Positions 22,127 to 33,039 of a DNA stretch of 64,000 nucleotides are shown in pieces. Numbering within the stretch: position 1 is the first letter of the stretch; each line of letters opens with the position of its first letter. Source of the DNA: Nemertoderma westbladi (lineage: Eukaryota > Xenacoelomorpha > Nemertodermatida > Nemertodermatidae); contig JAUCBJ010001135.1 in assembly GCA_032718475.1 (NCBI GenBank), forward strand, positions 42,449 through 106,448, given 5' to 3'. Under the pieces are notes generated by a model. That model made no database searches. It was given only the letters and a program-made list of their open reading frames with translations, and was not told the origin of the DNA. A program made the translations under genes and the position numbers.

Positions 22127-23860
22127 TTACATTAATATTATTACTAAGTATCAGTATCCCTTTCAAGTTGATCTATATATGTTATGGCCGGTCGTCCACG
22201 ACTACTCTTTCCATGAGTTGGTTGCCAGAGAAGTAGATCTGATATGACCTCGTCTTTACTTCGCCAGCAGTGCCCACTGAATCTTAATCTGCGTTCACGG
22301 AGGGTGGTTGATACAGGTGGTATTGTACCATAAAGCTCGGCGTTTTTCATGTGTTGTCTCCAGCTGATGTTTAGGGCTGCCCTTAGTAGTCTTGTGTAGC
22401 AACCATCAATTCGTTGTTCAAGTGATTTAGTCAGTGTCCAGGTCTCACCCCCGTATAAAAATACACTTTCCACTGTGGCTCGAAAGAACTTAGTCTTCAG
22501 GTGCATGGAGAGATCTTATTTCCAGATGGTATCCATTTTTGATAGAGCTGCCCAAGCCTTTGCTTTCCTAACTTCTATGTCCTTTTTGCTACTCTCTATC
22601 CATGATCCAAGGTACTGGAAGTCATCGACTTTCCTTAGTTGATTATTATTATCAATGGTTGTCAGGTTTCCATCAACATTAAAGGTGATGAATTCGGTCT
22701 TGGTAGCATTTATATGCAATCCAACCTCCTTAGCAGCCCTTTCCACTTTATTTAGTAGAAGCTGTGCATCTGCTAGCGTATTAGAGAGCAGGGCGTTGTC
22801 ATCCGCAAAATCGGTGTCTGTGACTGTAGTTGCCGGATATCTACTACTTCTGCGTTCTTGAAGTGTGAATCCCAGATCTTCACCATTTGTGGCCGTCCTC
22901 ATTGCATAATACAGCACAATTACAAATATCAATGGTGCTAATGTGTCACCTTGCAGTACGCCAGCCAGTATTGATAAAAACTCAGTTTCACCATCTGGTA
23001 AGAGTAACTGCGTTTCTGTGTCACAATATAACAATCCAATGCCAGCCACAATTACTTCTGGTATTCCATAAGCTCTTAAGATTTCAAGCATTTACTTCTA
23101 TGGATGGAGTCGAATGCCTTCTTGAATTCCACAAAAGTCATGACTGCGGGGAGATTCTTTGACTTAATTCCTTCAATCAGTCTCCGTAGTGCAAGTATCT
23201 GAGCTATTGTTGATCTACTTGGTCGAAATCCGTTTTGGCTCTTACGCAGTAGTTTCTCATAGAATCATTTTATTGTATATTTTGGCAGCTACCACAAGCA
23301 GACAGATCCCACGATAGTTTGTTGGTATGCCGAGGTCTCCTTTCTTGGGGAGAGGCTTTAGTTGACCTTTAGTCCAAATTGGTGGTGGCTTTTCCCCTTT
23401 TAACATCCGGTTGCAAACATTCAATAATGGTCTATTTAGCACTCCGGTTTTCCATTCCTCCGCTGGGATTTCATCTAATCCACTCGCTTTATTATTAGAC
23501 ATGCTTTTAATGCTTCTTTGGAGTTCGGAAGGTGTGAAGTCCCCTGTTTCTATAGGTAGTGTCTTGTCATATATTTTCCTTGTAGGGATGACCTCGATGT
23601 TTGGTGACTGCCCAAGCAAGTTTCTGAAGTGATTTTTCCACTTCCCAACACGTTCTTCAGGACTATCGGCTTTTCGGCGCCCCTTTGCACAACTTTTCCA
23701 ACCAGATACCTCATTTACAGTTTGCCAGGTAAGTCTTGATTGTTGCTGTATGTGAGCAGTTGTAATTGCTTCAGTTTTATCCTGTATGTACTTTTCCTGG
23801 CTGATGTTGTAGGCCAATTTAAGATCATCCTTAGTTTTCTCAACCTTGTTAATGGAAATA
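22127..23860 (-). mobile_element. Second RTE-like LINE, 5'-truncated and decayed
   Basis: A minus-strand relic of a different family from the LINE at 5625-9385, but with the same domain plan. It lacks the endonuclease, begins in the linker before the reverse transcriptase (about 23860) and ends just after the C-terminal domain. No clear target duplication was found, and the tail may be the short TAATAATATTAATG stretch at 22127-22143. Confidence 0.8.
22144..23817 (-). pseudogene. RTE-like reverse transcriptase relic
   Basis: Three frame segments (23817-23257, 23256-23092 in a shifted frame, 23091-22516) plus 22506-22144 give a recognisable protein. In order: linker; SMSNNKASGLDEIPAE (finger region); a KKGDLGIPTNYRGICLL block; QNGFRPSRST and VEFKKAFDSI (shifted segment); GVLQGDTLAPLIF; DFADD (catalytic); VDDFQYLGSWI; then ERRLRFSGHCWR and the C terminus. 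At least three frameshifts (near 23257, 23092 and 22510) destroy the ORF. It is more decayed than the 5625-9385 family, hence older. Confidence 0.85.
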
Positions 23861-24189
23861 CATAATTACCAGAAACATTTTCCGAATCAGTATCCTTTCA
23901 TTTATTATTAAACAGAATTATCAGAAGTATTATCAGAATTATCAGAAGTATCAGAATTGCATAGATTATTTTTATCTTCTTGAGAATCACCACAGACCAT
24001 GTCACAGTTACTTACTGCCGGATTGCTGACATGTTGCTCACTGATGCAATCTGCAAGTTCAGCATAATTGCTGCTCCATGTAAACTCCTTAACAATATCA
24101 AGAACATTGGTGGTAGTTAAATCTGATGTATTAAATAAGTCATGCCCTGAACGCATGGTTTGCATAACAACAACAGACGCAGTTAACCT
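23861..24189. other. Short interval before the 33-bp minisatellite
   Basis: Contains a small tandem of TTATCAGAA-type units at 23920-23955. A minus-strand frame (about 24198-23908) is open but lacks an ATG at its head and shows no recognisable domain. I regard its coding status as undecided. Confidence 0.4.
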
Positions 24190-27100
24190 TGCCTCCAAAC
24201 CCTATCCTCCTCCAACGACCCTGCCCCAACCACTCCTTCAACCTCCGACAACCCTGCCCCACCCACTACTTCAACCACCGACAACCCTGCCCCACTCACT
24301 CCTTCCAACTCAGACGACCCTGCCCCACCCCCTCCTTTAAACTCCTATGACCCTGCCCCACCCACTCCTTCAACCTCCGACAACCCTGCCCCACCCACTC
24401 CTTCAACCTCCGACAACCCTACCCCACCCACTCCTTCAACCACCGACAACCCTGCCCCACTCACTCCTTTCAACTCAGACGACCCAGCCCCACCCCTTCC
24501 TTTAAACTCCAACAACCCTGCCCCATCCACTCCTTCAACCTCCGACAACCCTGCCCCACCCACTCTTTCAACCACCGACAACCCTGCCCCACTCACTCCT
24601 TTCAACTCAGACGCCCCTGCCCCACCCCTTCCTTTAAACTCCAATGACCCTGCCCCACCCACTCCTTCAACATCCGACAACCCTGCCCCACCCACTCCTT
24701 CAACCTCCGACAACCCTACCCCACCCACTCCTTCAACCTCCGACAACCCTGCCCCAACCACTCCTTTAAACTCCGACAACCCTACCCCACCCACTCCTTC
24801 AACCTCCGACGACCCTGCCCCACTTACTCTTTTAAACTCCGACAACCCTGCCCCACCCACTCCTTCAACCTCCGACAACCCTGCCCCACTCACTCCTTTT
24901 AACTCAGACGACCCTGCCCCACCCCCTCCTTTAAACTCCAACGACCCTGCCCCAACCACTCCTTCAACCTCCGACAACCCTGCCCCAACCACTCCTTCAA
25001 CCTCCGACAACCCTACCCCACCCACTCCTTCAACCTCCGACGAACCTGCCCCACTTACTCTTTTAAACTCCGACAACCCTGCCCCACTTACTCTTTTAAA
25101 CTACGACAACCATGCCCCACCCACTCCTTCAACCTCCGACAACCCTGCCCCACTCACTCCTTTTAACTCAGACGACCCTGCCCCACCCCCTCCTTTAAAC
25201 TCCAACGACCCTGCCCAAACCACTCCTTTTAACTCAGACGACCCTGCCCCACCCCCTCCTTTAAACTCCAACGACCCTGCCCCACCCACTCCTTCAACCT
25301 CCGACAACCCTTCCCCACCCACTCCTTTAACCTCCGACAACCCTTCCCCACCCACTCCTTCAACCTCCGACGACCCTGCCCCACTTACTCTTTTAAACTC
25401 CGACAACCCTGCCCGACCCACTCCTTCAACCTCCGACAACCCTGCCCCACTCACTCCTTTTAACTCAGACGACCCTGCCCCACCCCCTCCTTTAAACTCC
25501 AACGACCCTGCCCCAACCACTCCTTCAACCTCCGACAACCCTGCCCCACCCACTCCTTCAACCACCGACAACCCTGCCCCACTTACTCCTTTCAACTCAG
25601 ACGACACTGCCCCACCCCCTCCTTTAAACTCCAATGAACCTGCCCCACCCCCCTCCTTTAAACTCCAACGACCCTGCCCCAACCACTCCTTCAACCTCCG
25701 ACAACCCTTCCCCACCCACTCCTTCAACCACCGACAACCCTGCCCCACTGACTCCTTTCAACTCAGACGACCCTGCCCCACCCCCTCCTTTAAACTCCAA
25801 CGACCCTGCCCCAACCACTCCTTCAACCTCCGACAACCCTGCCCCACCCACTCCTTCAACCACCGACAACCCTGCCCCACTCACTACTTTCAACTCAGAC
25901 GACCCTGCCCCACCCCCTCCTTTAAACTCCAATGACCCTGCCCCACCCACTCCTTCAACCTCCGACAATCCTGCCCCACCCACTCCTTCAACCTCCGACA
26001 ACCCTGCCCCACCCACTCCTTCAACCACCGACAACCCTGCCCCACTCACTCCTTTCAACTCAGACGACCCTGCCCCACCCCCTCCTTTAAACTCCAATGA
26101 CCCCACCCACTCATTCAACCTCCGACAACCCTACCCCACCCACTCCTTCAACCTCCGACGACCCTGACCCACCCCCTCCTTTAAACTCCAACGACCCTGC
26201 CCCAACCACTCCTTCAACCTCCGACAACCCTGCCCCACCCACTCCTTCAACCACCGACAACCCTGCCCCACTCACTCCTTTCAACTCAGACGACCCTGCC
26301 CCACTCACTCCTTTCAACTCAGACGACCCAGCCCCACCCCTTCCTTTAAACTCCAACAACCCTGCCCCATCCACTCCTTCAACCTCCGACAACCCTGCCC
26401 CACCCACTCTTTCAACCACCGACAACCCTGCCCCACTCACTCCTTTCAACTCAGACGCCCCTGCCCCACCCCTTCCTTTAAACTCCAATGACCCTGCCCC
26501 ACCCACTCCTTCAACATCCGACAACCCTGCCCCACCCACTCCTTCAACCTCCGACAACCCTACCCCACCCACTCCTTCAACCTCCGACAACCCTGCCCCA
26601 ACCACTCCTTTAAACTCCGACAACCCTACCCCACCCACTCCTTCAACCTCCGACGACCCTGCCCCACTTACTCTTTTAAACTCCGACAACCCTGCCCCAC
26701 CCACTCCTTCAACCTCCGACAACCCTGCCCCACTCACTCCTTTTAACTCAGACGACCCTGCCCCACCCCCTCCTTTAAACTCCAACAACCCTGCCCCAAC
26801 CACTCCTTCAACCTCCGACAACCCTGCCCCAACCACTCCTTCAACCTCCGACAACCCTACCCCACCCACTCCTTCAACCTCCGACGAACCTGCCCCACTT
26901 ACTCTTTTAAACTCCGACAACCCTGCCCCACTTACTCTTTTAAACTACGACAACCATGCCCCACCCACTCCTTCAACCTCCGACAACCCTGCCCCACTCA
27001 CTCCTTTTAACTCAGACGACCCTGCCCCACCCCCTCCTTTAAACTCCAACGACCCTGCCCAAACCACTCCTTTTAACTCAGACGACCCTGCCCCACCCCC

Positions 27101-28985
27101 TCCTTTAAACTCCAACGACCCTGCCCCACCCACTCCTTCAACCTCCGACAACCCTTCCCCACCCACTCCTTTAACCTCCGACAACCCTTCCCCACCCACT
27201 CCTTCAACCTCCGACGACCCTGCCCCACTTACTCTTTTAAACTCCGACAACCCTGCCCGACCCACTCCTTCAACCTCCGACAACCCTGCCCCACTCACTC
27301 CTTTTAACTCAGACGACCCTGCCCCACCCCCTCCTTTAAACTCCAACGACCCTGCCCCAACCACTCCTTCAACCTCCGACAACCCTGCCCCACCCACTCC
27401 TTCAACCACCGACAACCCTGCCCCACTTACTCCTTTCAACTCAGACGACACTGCCCCACCCCCTCCTTTAAACTCCAATGAACCTGCCCCACCCCCCTCC
27501 TTTAAACTCCAACGACCCTGCCCCAACCACTCCTTCAACCTCCGACAACCCTTCCCCACCCACTCCTTCAACCACCGACAACCCTGCCCCACTGACTCCT
27601 TTCAACTCAGACGACCCTGCCCCACCCCCTCCTTTAAACTCCAACGACCCTGCCCCAACCACTCCTTCAACCTCCGACAACCCTGCCCCACCCACTCCTT
27701 CAACCACCGACAACCCTGCCCCACTCACTACTTTCAACTCAGACGACCCTGCCCCACCCCCTCCTTTAAACTCCAATGACCCTGCCCCACCCACTCCTTC
27801 AACCTCCGACAATCCTGCCCCACCCACTCCTTCAACCTCCGACAACCCTGCCCCACCCACTCCTTCAACCACCGACAACCCTGCCCCACTCACTCCTTTC
27901 AACTCAGACGACCCTGCCCCACCCCCTCCTTTAAACTCCAATGACCCCACCCACTCATTCAACCTCCGACAACCCTACCCCACCCACTCCTTCTACCTCC
28001 GACGACCCTGCCCCACCCCCTCCTTTAAACTCCAACGACCCTGCCCCAACCACTCCTTCAACCTCCGACAACCCTGCCCCACCCACTCCTTCAACCACCG
28101 ACAACCCTGCCCCACTCACTCCTTTCAACTCAGACGACCCTGCCCCACCCCCTCCTTTAAACTCCAACGACCCTGCCCCAACCACTCCTTCAACCTCCGA
28201 CAACCCTTCCCCACCCACGCCTTCAGCCTCCGACAACCCTGCCCCACCCACTCCTTCAACCACCGACAACCCTGCCCCACTCACTCCTTTCAACTCAGAC
28301 GACCCTGCCCCACCCCCTCCTTTAAACTCCAACGACCCTGCCCCAACCACTCCTTCAACCTCCGACAACCCTTCCCCACCCACTCCTTCAACCACCGACA
28401 ACCCTGCCCCACTCACTCCTTTCAACTCTGATGTCCCTGCCCCATCCCCTCCTTTAAATTCCAATGACCCTGCCCCACCCACTCCTTCAATCTCCGACAA
28501 CCCTGCCCCACCCACTCCTTCAACCACCGACAACCCTGCCCCAACCACTCCTCCTTTCAACTCAGACGACCCTGCCCCACCCCCTCCTTTAAACTCCAAT
28601 AACCCTGCCCCACCCACTCCTTCAACTTCCGACAACCCTACCCCACCCACTCCTTCAACCTCCGACGAACCTGCCCCACTCACTCTTTTAAACTCAGACA
28701 ACCCTGCCCCACCCACTCCTTCAACCACCGACAACCCTGCCCCACTCACTCCTTTCAACTCAGACGACCCTGCCCCACCCCCTCCTTTAAACTCCAATGA
28801 CCCTGCCCCACCCACTCCTTCAACCTCCGACAACCCTACCCCACCCACTCCTTCAACCTCCGACGAACCTGCCCCACTCACTCTTTTAAACTCCGACAAC
28901 CCTGCCCCACCCACTCCTTCAACCTCCGACAACCCTGCCCCACTCACTCCTTTAAACTCAGACGACCCTGCCCCACCCCTCCTTT
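24190..28985. repeat. 33-bp minisatellite (~145 units), proline-rich coding potential
   Basis: The array is built of 33-bp units of the type GACAACCCTGCCCCACCCAC with CTCCTTCAACCTCC. Variant units alternate (CTCACTCCTTTCAACTCAGA, CCCCCTCCTTTAAACTCCAA). Unit length is a multiple of three, so several frames stay open. One plus frame reads SDNPAPPTPST, TDNPAPLTPFN and SDDPAPPPPLN repeats (26097-27779, 27941-28987); minus frames read GLSEVEGVGGA-like repeats. The plus strand is C-rich with very little G. The array could be an exon of a proline-rich or mucin-like protein, or simply a satellite; start codons and flanking coding exons are not evident. Confidence 0.95.
24455..28142. repeat. 1,844-bp higher-order tandem duplication within the minisatellite
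   Basis: About 24455-26298 is repeated as about 26299-28142 with only a few base differences seen (for example CCAACGACC against CCAACAACC near 24940/26784, and two near 26149/27993). Irregular unit variants, such as the one containing CCCCACCCACTCATTCAACC at 26101 and 27945, recur at the same 1,844-bp offset. This indicates one recent unequal exchange, or possibly an assembly duplication. Confidence 0.9.
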
Positions 28986-29344
28986 AATATGTTCATGCAA
29001 TGCAATCATATGTATTGCAAAAATATACATTACATACGGATACAGATTACACAGGATTACGTTGTACCTGATGCATACCGGGGACAATTGCATGAATACA
29101 CAATGACAAACCGGGGACGATTTACAATCCGGGGACGTCCCCGGAATGAATTGGTAGCTAAAATGAAATATACATCAACATCATTTTTTCTCCATATTCA
29201 GTACGAAATAAATGAATCGCTTATTAAAATATAAATTTTTGAAACGAAATAATACATGTATTGTTTTCTTCTTATATAATATTAAGTAATTCAGAATTAA
29301 AGCATTTGACTATATTATCTGACTGTAATAATGTTACGAACATC
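28986..29344. other. Non-coding interval after the minisatellite
   Basis: AT-rich, with three nearby CCGGGGAC motifs at about 29078-29153 (ACCGGGGACAA, ACCGGGGACGA, TCCGGGGACGT). No gene recognised. Confidence 0.5.
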
Positions 29345-29456
29345 ATGTGGGGCGAGACACGAATGGCGAGCCATCAGCGAACTGATATAATTATACTATG
29401 GCCGTTTTTCAAAAGTCCGTGTGTGTGTGTGTGTGTCGGAAGCCATAAATGTCGGA
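29345..29456. repeat. Dispersed repeat (GGCGAGACACGAATGG family), left half of an interrupted copy
   Basis: Matches 21552-21665. It is interrupted at 29456 by the direct-repeat element and resumes at 30509. Its last 12 bases, ATAAATGTCGGA (29445-29456), are the target duplication repeated at 30509-30520. Confidence 0.8.
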
Positions 29457-29806
29457 ATATAATAAATGGGTAAACACTAAAGTCTTACACCCCTTAATCT
29501 AACAAAAAAAACATAGGATCAGGACATTAAGCCCTAAGTAGTACTCAGCCCTAAGGCCATCAAAAAACGACACAAAATAATACAAACAAAAACGACATAA
29601 ACAAATATATTGAAACATGCTCAACATACAGGTATGCATCGCTCCCTAACCCTAACCTAACCGCCATACACTAAATGATACCGGTAGTATACTGCACAAT
29701 AGCTAAGCCTATATTCCATAGAAAAATATATGACATTTTGTAGCCGTAAAGGGGTAGAACTCAAGCAAAAATAATTAATTTTATCAAAAATATGGTTGCG
29801 TTTCGG
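29457..29806 (-). repeat. Terminal direct repeat, copy 1 (downstream copy on minus strand)
   Basis: About 350 bp, matching 30147-30503 with small indels (for example ATACTG against ATATACTG). It contains a short telomere-like stretch CCCTAACCCTAACCTAACC at about 29645-29663. Confidence 0.9.
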
Positions 29807-29853
29807 TGTCTGAGACCCAGTACGCGGTAATCTCGACACCTCATCAGCTGGAC
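29798..29853 (-). ncRNA. Candidate hammerhead ribozyme core (type I-like, incomplete)
   Basis: Read on the minus strand: GTCCAG (29853-29848), then CTGATGA (29847-29841). Stem II strand GGTGTC plus GAGA follows (to 29831), then a 15-nt loop, the pairing strand TCTC-A-GACACC (29815-29805), and GAAAC (29804-29800) followed by GC. CUGAUGA, a closed stem II and GAAA are the invariant hammerhead core. CCAG directly before CUGAUGA and GAAACGC after it resemble type I hammerheads of schistosome satellites and Penelope-like elements. The downstream strand with the cleavage triplet and the 3' half of stem I (expected CUGGAC-like) is not visible after GAAACGC, so this copy would not cleave as it stands. 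Confidence 0.5.
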
Positions 29854-30146
29854 AAAGGATTACCCAAAGCCTATCTATATTCCACCAATGACCTAAAAAA
29901 ATCGCACCATGAACTCTGTTACCACCTATCCCAAACAGACATCAGACCACAGAACAATGGAACCCTATACAGTAAGTAAATCAGTGATACCAATGGAAAA
30001 CTGGTAGGTTGCTGGGGCAAATACACACAGTATAAAAAATATATTAGATTATACAATTTGCAGTAATTGTCGGAATTCTGCTTAACTTCATAATGTGATA
30101 ATTGAAAGTACCGACATACTGACTAATGGGGCTTGGTGGTATATAA

Positions 30147-30503
30147 ATATAATAAATGGGTAAACACTAAAGTATTACACCCCTTAATCTAACAAAAAAA
30201 ATAGGATCAGGACATTAAGCCCTAAGTAGTACTTAGCCCTAAGGCCATCAAAAAAACGACACAAAATAATACAAACAAAAACGACATAAACAAATATATT
30301 GAAACATGCTCAACATACAGGTATGTTATCGCACCCTAACCCTAACCTAACCGCCATACACTAAATGATACCGGTAGTATATACTGCACAATAGCTAAGC
30401 CTATATTCCATAGAAAAATATATGACATTTTGTCGCCGTAAAGGGGTACAGTAGAACTCAAGCAAAAATAATTAATTTTATCAAAAATATGGTTGCGTTT
30501 CGG
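30147..30503 (-). repeat. Terminal direct repeat, copy 2 (upstream copy on minus strand)
   Basis: Second copy of the 350-bp repeat, with the same telomere-like CCCTAACCCTAACCTAACC at about 30333-30351. It starts (minus strand) at the CCGAAACGC end of the ribozyme motif and lacks the CTGATGA half. Confidence 0.9.
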
Positions 30504-30508
30504 AAACA

Positions 30509-30571
30509 ATAAATGTCGGAAGCCATAATCTAAATTAATTTCTTCAGCTAAATTGTATGGTTGAGTCATTT
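30509..30571. repeat. Right half of the interrupted dispersed repeat, with target duplication
   Basis: Begins with ATAAATGTCGGA (30509-30520) and continues AGCCATAATCTAAATTAA as at 21671-21695. Confidence 0.8.
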
Positions 30572-31140
30572 TGAACGGTCTCTCCATGGAAATTAATTGT
30601 TTAGCACCATACGATTAAAGTTATTTTGCACATAAATTAGATATCTGGAATCCATGTACCCCATTCCATTGTAGTTTTTAATTTTTTCAAGTGATTTGCG
30701 TTAATAAATGCATTTTTCATTGATTTAAACATAATTAACATTGTAAATTCATACGCTGATTCCATTCTCCCCCATAGAGCCTAAGGCATGGCAAGGGCAG
30801 CGGTGCCCAATAATATTTCTTGAAGTTTTACATTAGTAACATTGCAAGCTAAAGTCTTTGACCAAGCCAGTGCCTAGGCTAGTACACAAGGACATAGTAG
30901 TCCAGTAGAAGGAATAGTGCTCCTTCAATACATCTCAACAGACATCAATTCATTTGCCTATGCCTACCATAACATAACATATATCCTTGATTTCCAATCA
31001 CCTCTCACCACAATTATTATTAGTAATTAAAAGTTTCAATTCGGTTTGTTTTCCGTTATCTGGTTATTCAGTTATTGCATTATTAATAAATAAATGTTTT
31101 AAAATATATCTTACGAAATATGGTTAATAATTAGAACTTG
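30572..31140. other. Non-coding interval
   Basis: AT-rich. It retains weak similarity to 21741-21920, suggesting that the dispersed repeat continues here in decayed form. No gene seen. Confidence 0.4.
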
Positions 31141-31558
31141 TCGCTAACATTCTTGCTATGGGGGTGCTGATTACATTTCTGATGTCAGTTTTCACGTTTA
31201 CATAAATCTAGTCTGTCTGTTTGTCGGTCTGTCGGTCTTTCTGTCAGACAGTCAGTCTGTCAAAACTTAAAAAAGAATACAAACTAACTACTGTAACATT
31301 CTCGTTATGGGGGTTTTAATGGGTGCTGATTTCATTTCAGATGTCAGTGTTGACGTTTAATAAATCTAGTCTGTCTGGCTGTCGGTCTGTCGGTCTTTCT
31401 GTCAGTCAGTCTGTCAAAACTTAAGAAAGTATACTAACTAACCAACATTCCCGCTATGGGGGTTTTAAGGGTTGCTGATTTCATTTCTGATGTCAGTTTA
31501 CACGTTTACATATAAATAGTCTGTCTGTCTGTCGGTCTTACTGTCAGTCTGTACTACT
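31141..31558. repeat. Three tandem copies of a ~150-bp unit with GTCTGTCGGTCT runs
   Basis: Units start near 31147, 31297 and 31441 with AACATTC then GCTATGGGGG or GTTATGGGGG. Each carries GATGTCAGT, an ACGTTTA block and a run of TCTGTCTGTCGGTCTG. The third is shortened at its end. The unit carries its own internal TCTG/TCGG microsatellite. Confidence 0.8.
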
Positions 31559-33039
31559 GTACTGTGGTTGGCATTACGCCATATACCTAACATTGATAAT
31601 ACAGTCTACAATATAGCCTATCCACAGTACATAATGGATTTTTTCCCATGAAGAGCACTAAATGTCTTTAATACTGTCCACCAGTATACCTAGACGAAGA
31701 GCCTTCCAATAAAACATGTATTGCAGCATGACGGCCACTGCACGTCTTAGTGTTGTCCATGGTGACATGCACTGGAGGTCATAGGCTCTAAGGGGTTTAA
31801 GCAACACGGTCCCTACTTCGCCTTGTCGACACCCCAGCCATTTTTCACCAATGCTTTTTTAGAGTTTTTTTTATTTTTTTGGTATTGGTCAAAGTTCTAG
31901 AACATTAGTAGATATATTTTTTATGATAGCTAACGGTAGTATTTTTTTTTGCTAGCTAGTATTTTTAGAAATTATAAAAAATGTGAAAGTCCATGATATT
32001 TCAGGTTAAACTGTTGAAGAATATATTAATGACCAAAATAATTTCCACAAATTACTAGCTAGTAAAAAATACTAGCATTATACCATAAAAAATCTACTAA
32101 GGTTCTAGAACATTCACTAATAATATAAAAAAGCACTCAAAATCACAAAAAAATAAAGGTTAAAAAACTCATTCGGGACCCTTTTGCTTAAGGAGTCAAA
32201 ATTGTAGAAAAAATTCCCGAAGTTTGCGACGTTTGCGAAATTCGCGAAGAATCCGTCAGTTTCTGTGCCCTAATGGTTTCGTGACGAAACAATCAAATCT
32301 TACACACTCAACACACACGAACTAATTTAATGTGGGTATTAGTATGCCTGAATAATTAAATAGAAATTAAATTAATGAACGCTATTTCAACATGAAATCT
32401 ACGGAATCAATGCACAACACACGCACACTACTGAATTTAAAAATTTATATAGATTGCAACTTATATTTGGCTACCTTTTAATGGGTGATTAATTTAATTA
32501 TTCACCCTTATATATTTGTAGCCTTTTTAATTTGTGCCTCTAATTGAATCAAACATTAAACTAAAATGTATGTTACAATATTGATCTGTCTGTAGCTGGT
32601 CAATGAATCTCTCAAAAATTTGTTAATTAGTCGCTGCTCAGTCATTGAACATTTGAACACGTGCTGCTCGAAGACCCCACAACGTGTCGTGTACTGAGTA
32701 TACTACCGAAGTAAATGTTCCTCTCTGAGAGTTACTACGTACTACTGTACTATAATCTAGATATCCAGTTGTAGCTGTACCGGAAAATAGACCCTTGCAT
32801 TCAGTACAGTATTAGTTGATTTAGTTGATAAATGGTAGCAGTAAAGTATAATAATTGGAATTACCAAACAACATAACCACTCTGTAACAGTAATGGTTTT
32901 AATACGGTATCAAACCTTTATATATAATATCATCAAACTAAAAACGTTATATGACTGATAAAAATCAATAACTACCTGACTTCAATTCATTGAACAAGGG
33001 AGGGCAGCACTAACGTACCTGTTAGTGTTAGCCAGGGGT
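31559..33039. other. Non-coding interval upstream of the orphan gene
   Basis: AT-rich. It holds the palindromic MITE-like element at 31846-32140 and otherwise no recognisable feature. The last 300 bp could hold the promoter of the gene at 33040; a TATATATAATAT stretch lies near 32920, but this composition is common here and is weak evidence. Confidence 0.4.
31846..32140. mobile_element. AT-rich palindromic MITE-like element
   Basis: Two inverted arms of roughly 90-130 bp with GTTCTAGAAC at 31894-31903 and 32102-32111. The flanking blocks match in inverted order (TTAGTAGATATATTTTTTATG against CATAAAAAATCTACTAAGG, and GCTAGCTAG against CTAGCTAG). Related half-copies occur at about 34795-34930 and 35060-35170. 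No ORF. A foldback MITE is the simplest reading; no target duplication could be fixed in this AT-rich context. Confidence 0.5.

Larger units (their letters stand above)
29457..30508 (-). mobile_element. 1.05-kb terminal-direct-repeat element (retrozyme- or Penelope-like candidate)
   Basis: Two direct repeats (29457-29806 and about 30147-30503, roughly 350 bp, about 95% alike by eye) flank a 340-bp centre. The whole lies between 12-bp target duplications (29445-29456, 30509-30520), and an uninterrupted relative of the site exists at 21552-21740. The repeats do not start TG and end CA as LTRs do. On the minus strand each starts with CCGAAACGC. In the inner copy this joins a hammerhead-ribozyme-like core (29798-29853). 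Hammerheads are known in Penelope-like retroelements and in small non-autonomous retrozymes; neither a reverse transcriptase nor a GIY-YIG nuclease is encoded here, so this would be non-autonomous. Confidence 0.7.

Noticed and set aside
23908-24198. 96-codon minus-strand frame before the minisatellite
   Set aside because: Its first codon is TTG preceded closely by a stop, it has no recognisable domain, and its end is made of a small TTATCAGAA repeat.
24345-28947. Long minus-strand frames giving Gly/Val/Glu-rich repeat proteins
   Set aside because: They mirror the 33-bp satellite; a repeat unit of a multiple of three keeps several frames open by itself, and no start context or flanking coding sequence supports them as genes.
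24190-28985. CRISPR-like array
   Set aside because: Units are contiguous 33-mers without unique spacers, in a eukaryotic repeat context.
29812-29985. Plus-strand frame ending NNGTLYSK inside the direct-repeat element
   Set aside because: It is open for fewer than 60 codons, overlaps the ribozyme-like motif on the other strand and has no known domain.
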